The translations under genes and the position numbers were made by a program. A model generated the notes under the pieces. That model saw nothing but the letters and a program-made list of their open reading frames with translations. It had not been told where the DNA came from and did no database searches. A stretch of DNA of 64,000 nt, from assembly GCA_035079385.1 (NCBI GenBank), contig JAVHKY010000054.1, forward strand, positions 3,325,501-3,389,500, read 5' to 3'. Shown here piece after piece: positions 59,993 through 64,000 of this stretch. The number at the start of each line of letters is the position of its first letter. Position 1 is the first letter of the stretch. The stretch comes from Aspidiotus rigidus. Taxonomy: Eukaryota > Arthropoda > Insecta > Hemiptera > Diaspididae.

Positions 59993-61311
59993 ATGGCCGA
60001 TGAATCTACTTCTACAATCATCAAGTTTCCTCACCATGTTCGATCTGACCTGTGTACCAGTCGTCCTCCGTATCGCCAAGGAAGGAAGCTAACTGCGGTA
60101 AAGGTAGTGCATCGTCATTCACATTGGACCGGAAATTGTATCCTAATAATTGAATCTGTCTTGAGAGTGGAGATTCTCGACGATAATTTGCTAGCTTTTT
60201 GAAATTTATTTCTGTTTCTATACCCCGATTTCCAATTGTACCTCTTACTTCCTGTATCTCATTGTCTAGCGAACGAAATCCCTCGATAATGATTTGTAAG
60301 ATTCTTAGAAATCCACCCTCGCATGTATACTGATACATGGAGTGTGTATTGTAGTATGTTTCCTTAATATAATCAGGGCCTGTGTAGGTTTATACTGTGA
60401 ACGAAGAATCTCAACATTTACTGATCCGAGGAGTACCTGTGCTCAATCTTCAGAAAGAACTCAAACATTTATGCATGCGTTATGGTGGAATTAAATTTAT
60501 AAATTTGGTACGCAATTATTCGAACGATGAAGAACCCTTCACTGAAGTTTATCATGTTTCATTCGCTCGCATTCAATCCGCGCGGTGGGTTTAATGATAT
60601 CCCTGCCTTCTGCTCATTCTTTACGCTCTATTCCATACTTATTTTCCTTTATGAATTGTATTCCAGATTTGCGAAACATATGATCGACGACAAATCGTTT
60701 TATGGCGGTATTTTACATGTTTGTTATGCACCTGAATTAGAAAGTGTTACCGAGACCAAACAAAAGTTACAGCAAAGGAAATACGACGTACTGAAAAGGG
60801 TGAAATCAGCCGCGAAATTAGGTTCAATGTAAGACTCCATTCTTATTCGTTTGCGCCCGAATTTCGATCTTTCGTGAAATTTTATCTGATTTTTCTAACT
60901 TCTGGTTTATTAGGTTATCCACCCCGAAGACTTGTCCAGAAGATGATTCTGTCGAAAAATCTTCTCTTACAAAAAACGTGAGTTTCTTATGGACGATGAA
61001 CGTAGGTATCAAAGAAGAGAGATGGCATTGACCTGTTTACACCTTTACAGGTATCCTCGTTCAGTGGCGTGAAAGCTCATCAAACCGGTATCGTTACTCA
61101 TACCTTTGTTCCTCGTAAACGTCCGTATGCTTCAGGATCACAAAGCTCATCGATTTCTGTTTCTCGTTCAAAAATTTCTGAACAAAATCACCTTGCGAAG
61201 AATCCGCCTAACAAGGACTCAACTCCCTCTCCACGGATTTCAATACCAGATAAATTTCTTCCATCACCTTTGAAACGAATTAAATTTAATAAGAATAGGA
61301 ACGATAGTTAG
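59993..61311 (+). CDS. RBM48: RBM48 homologue, minor-spliceosome RNA-binding protein
   Basis: Five exons, 59993-60103, 60388-60584, 60667-60828, 60914-60977 and 61051-61311, give 264 aa with consistent phases. The order matches RBM48: YRQGRKLTAVKVYTVNEESQ, then an RRM (HLLIRGVPVLNLQKELKHLC; EVYHVSFARIQSARFAKHMI), then SFYGGILHVCYAPELESVTE and TKQKLQQRKYDVLKRV. The basic, Ser-rich tail includes HTFVPRKRP. RBM48 with ARMC7 is associated with the U12-type spliceosome and 5' snRNA end interactions. The protein is shorter than vertebrate RBM48 because the low-complexity middle is reduced. A TTG-less 5' context with ATG GCC is accepted as start. Confidence 0.9.
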
Positions 61312-61319
61312 CGTGTAGA

Positions 61320-62270
61320 TTAACGTTTAAGATTTCAAATCTATTGTTCCTAAATGATAATCATTGATCTCAACGTAAGCTAATTTGGTAATGTTTCAGA
61401 ACTTGCATCATTTTTAAAGTTCAATTAGTTCGGTCGCGAGATGTAGCTTGTCAAAACCTTTTCTGCAAAAAAAGAATTATTTACGTTTTTCTTTCTTAAT
61501 TGAATTTTTTTCTTGGAATTATATCGACTACCGATACGTATCATATACTGCGAGTAATTAGGTACGATTTTTTTCTGCCCGAGTTTTCAAGATTTTCTTG
61601 TTTTTACTTCTAGAAGAAACAAGAAAACCTGATAATCAATTTTTTAATCTACGTGCGCAGTACGATCGGATTTGCTCGTGTACATACAGCTGTTGCTCCC
61701 TTTCCTTATCTAAACGACCGAGTGCGAGTGGCTTGAGATATCGAGAACTTCAGATAACCTTAGATTATACACGTCGATCGTGCAGTACACTCGAAGAATT
61801 TATTTTTACTAGTTATTGAGTAATCTCGACCGTGCCACTTACTCTTGAGCGATGATGAAGCATTCTTTCATAGTCACTTCATTATTGCACATGAAATATG
61901 CATAATTTTATTTAAATTGTTTGCGTTCAGTTTTGATACCACTTCCTTGCAGGTAAGTTCATAAATTTGATTTACACTACGTTATTATGAAACCTCGTAC
62001 GATGTAGAAATGCACGTTTGATTTTGGAAGATTGTCGAAGTAGTCTGTAATTTGAGATATAGATTCAATTCTCAATTGATACTCGTGAAATCCAAAGTAT
62101 TGCTCGTCATTGTTTCTGACAATTATGATGAAAGAATATTAGCGGTGAGCGATTGTTGATAGTTCACGATATTTAAATGAACTGTGCTCAGCTGTGCGTG
62201 CCTATCTCGAATGACTTGGATTTTAAACGTTTACTATTCATTCTTATTATTTTTTTTATAAATTTTTTTT
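61320..62270. other. Intergenic / 5' intron of LRRC58
   Basis: No frame of interest. The acceptor TTTTTTTTCAG ending at 62273, just before the LRRC58 ATG, implies an upstream untranslated exon somewhere in this stretch. Confidence 0.45.
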
Positions 62271-62288
62271 CAGCAAGAGAGTGCAGCC

Positions 62289-63361
62289 ATGTACAAGTAT
62301 TATTCATACGATTCTGCTTCGGAAAGCAGTGACAATGAAACTCAAACTGCAAACTCGATTGGAACATTGGACCTAACTTCGTTCCATTTGACCGCCGAAA
62401 GTATCGTACATTACTTTCAAAAATTTCAAGAAACTCAAGATAAGAGATATGAAATACTTGATACGTTGGTGTTGGCTCATAATTATCTACAGTCTATATC
62501 GATAGATATGACGAAATTCGTAAACTTGAAAGTCCTAGATCTCAGTAATAACCAAATCGCCTTCCTCCCGGAGACGATTACGCAGCTACCATTAACGTAT
62601 CTAATTGTTAAGAATAACCAGTTGACCGATCTTGGAATACCGAAATGTTTTCGAAAATTGGTCTCTTTGAAAGTTTGCAACATGAGTGGAAATCATTTGT
62701 CAAAATTCCCTAAACAGTTGCTCGAAGCCAGAAATATTGAATACCTGTACGTTGGTAATAACCGGATTACTGAATTGCCGAGAGAAATAGACGTCTTGCA
62801 GAAGTACGTGTTTTCCTTCTTCGGCTTAGATTGTTTTATTCTTTTTGATTCATCTCTATCTCATGATTTTCAGACTGAAAGTTCTTTGTCTCGGCGGTAA
62901 CTATTTGGCAGAAGTTCCAGAGACGGTTGGGAATTTGTATCATTTACAGGGGCTAATTTTAAGCGACAATGCTTTAGAAACGTTGCCCGCGTCTATTGCA
63001 GATTTGAAAAACCTAAAATCTCTCTTTCTGCACAAAAATCGCCTTCGTACTCTGCCACCTGGAATCATCGCTTTGAAATGCTTGACGGAAGTTCGTGTTT
63101 TTTGCCAAATTTTAGAAAGCATTGGAAGTACATTAGATTTTCATTATTTTTTTCTACCTCCTTTGTCGTAGTTAAGTCTTCGGGAGAATCCTCTGGTCGT
63201 TAGTTTCGTCAGCGATATGTTACACAATCCACCGTCGTTATTGGAATTGGCTGGAAGAACGATAAAACTGCACAGCATTGAAGTACCCGATGGAGAATTG
63301 CCAGTCACTTTACGCAATTATCTCAAAAGTGCTCACCGTTGCGTTAACCCAAAATGCAAAG
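62289..63361 (+). CDS. LRRC58: LRRC58 homologue, leucine-rich repeat protein, 3' end outside window
   Basis: Exons 62289-62803, 62874-63090 and 63172-63361 join in phase to about 307 residues and end at a donor (TGCAAAG|GTATGT), so at least one more exon lies beyond or near the window end. Leucine-rich repeats run through most of it: LKVLDLSNNQIAFLPETI, IEYLYVGNNRITELPREI, LKVLCLGGNYLAEVPETV, LQGLILSDNALETLPASI and LKSLFLHKNRLRTLPPGI. After the repeats comes LSLRENPLVVSFVSDMLHNP and LLELAGRTIKLHSIEVPDGE, then NYLKSAHRCVNPKCKG, the block that identifies LRRC58. LRR proteins of this kind are protein-interaction adaptors. The donor after exon 2 (GTTCGT) is non-consensus but forced by phase. Confidence 0.9.
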
Positions 63362-64000
63362 GTATGTACGGTTCTAATAGGATAAGATGACCGTGCAAAG
63401 GTATGGAATAGGGGGCGAAGGATTTCTGAAGAATGTGGCCACTTTCTCGCTTCTATAGCTGCATTCGGTTTTTGTAAACAATTAGTCTGAACCGGGAGAA
63501 CGACCTAGCTTATTTACATCTCGTATTCATTTCTGCTCGTTTTCTTGCGTAATATTTTTGCTTTGAGAATCATATAAACTTTAAGTCGAACGAGAAACTT
63601 TTTACTGATTTAATCTCTCGGAGGTATTTAATCCTTAGTATCATTATATAATTTATCTCTCTGCATGTTGATCGATCAATTCTAATTTGATACATACCTA
63701 TTATTTTTGTACTGACTACTATTAGTAATGTTATTTGAAGAGACCCGTACACATGAAGTTCTTCTAGTATCATGAGTGCAATTCTGTGCGTGCGGAATCG
63801 CTATTGTTGGCTATAGATGCTATCTTCTTTTTTTCTCGTTACTGTTTCATCGTCATATAGGCAGGTATAGCTAGCGAGGAAGTTGAAAGTCGTAATTTAG
63901 ACTTAGGTATTGGATCGTCTCATTTTGTCAGATGTTATGTCTTTCGTTCTGTGAAGATGATGAAAGATTAGAGGTTCCAACTTATTATCATTTTTTATTA
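63362..64000. other. LRRC58 intron (partial)
   Basis: The conserved last exon of LRRC58 (starting GVYFD in vertebrates) was not seen in these 639 bases, so this is intronic as far as visible. Confidence 0.6.

Overview
The window is nuclear DNA from an insect, most likely a hemipteran; a sternorrhynchan such as a scale insect or mealybug is an inference only. The evidence is AT-rich DNA, spliced genes with many introns of 60-100 bp, an insect-type RpS11 (start MADQ, end [11 protein letters not shown]), an insect-type arylalkylamine N-acetyltransferase, Penelope-like retroelements, and a degraded copy of mitochondrial cytochrome b that reads TGA as Trp.

Bases 1-34,600 are gene-poor and repeat-rich. 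They hold two related Penelope-like elements (1-1281 and 13497-15958) and an older, different RT relic (17433-17753). A 1.95 kb DNA transposon (4885-6838) has 14-bp terminal inverted repeats and 5-bp target duplications and is filled with a 45-bp minisatellite in both orientations. Other items are a repeat with six perfect TGACGTCA palindromes (9301-9670), a nearly perfect 53-bp-arm hairpin (20202-20328), several short inverted-repeat elements, and a cytochrome b NUMT lying inside a satellite-like repeat (about 30690-31790). The one well-supported gene here is an ML-domain (NPC2/MD-2-like) lipid-binding protein on the minus strand (22256-23398), built from small exons; its signal-peptide exon was not found.

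Bases 34,600-64,000 are gene-dense and mostly conserved. In order: a Ser/Thr-rich, probably secreted protein (34791-36785, +), RpS11 (37068-38145, -), a divergent alpha-tubulin without the acidic tail (38813-40393, +), eIF5 (40854-42651, -), ZNF622/Rei1 (48340-51083, +), an arylalkylamine N-acetyltransferase (51877-52770, +), V-ATPase subunit D (53360-54916, -), a small secreted six-cysteine protein (55760-56743, +), RBM48 (59993-61311, +) and LRRC58 (62289 to beyond 63361, +, cut by the window edge). Short hAT-like and other inverted-repeat elements sit between genes at 57-60 kb and inside a ZNF622 intron.

Several genes share a theme of protein synthesis (RpS11, eIF5, the 60S maturation factor ZNF622), but they are ordinary neighbours, not an operon. 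Exon models were built by hand from GT-AG sites and reading-phase agreement. The most unusual items are the tail-less alpha-tubulin, the minisatellite-carrying transposon, the unrecognised six-Cys secreted protein, the CRE-palindrome repeat, and the NUMT inside a satellite.
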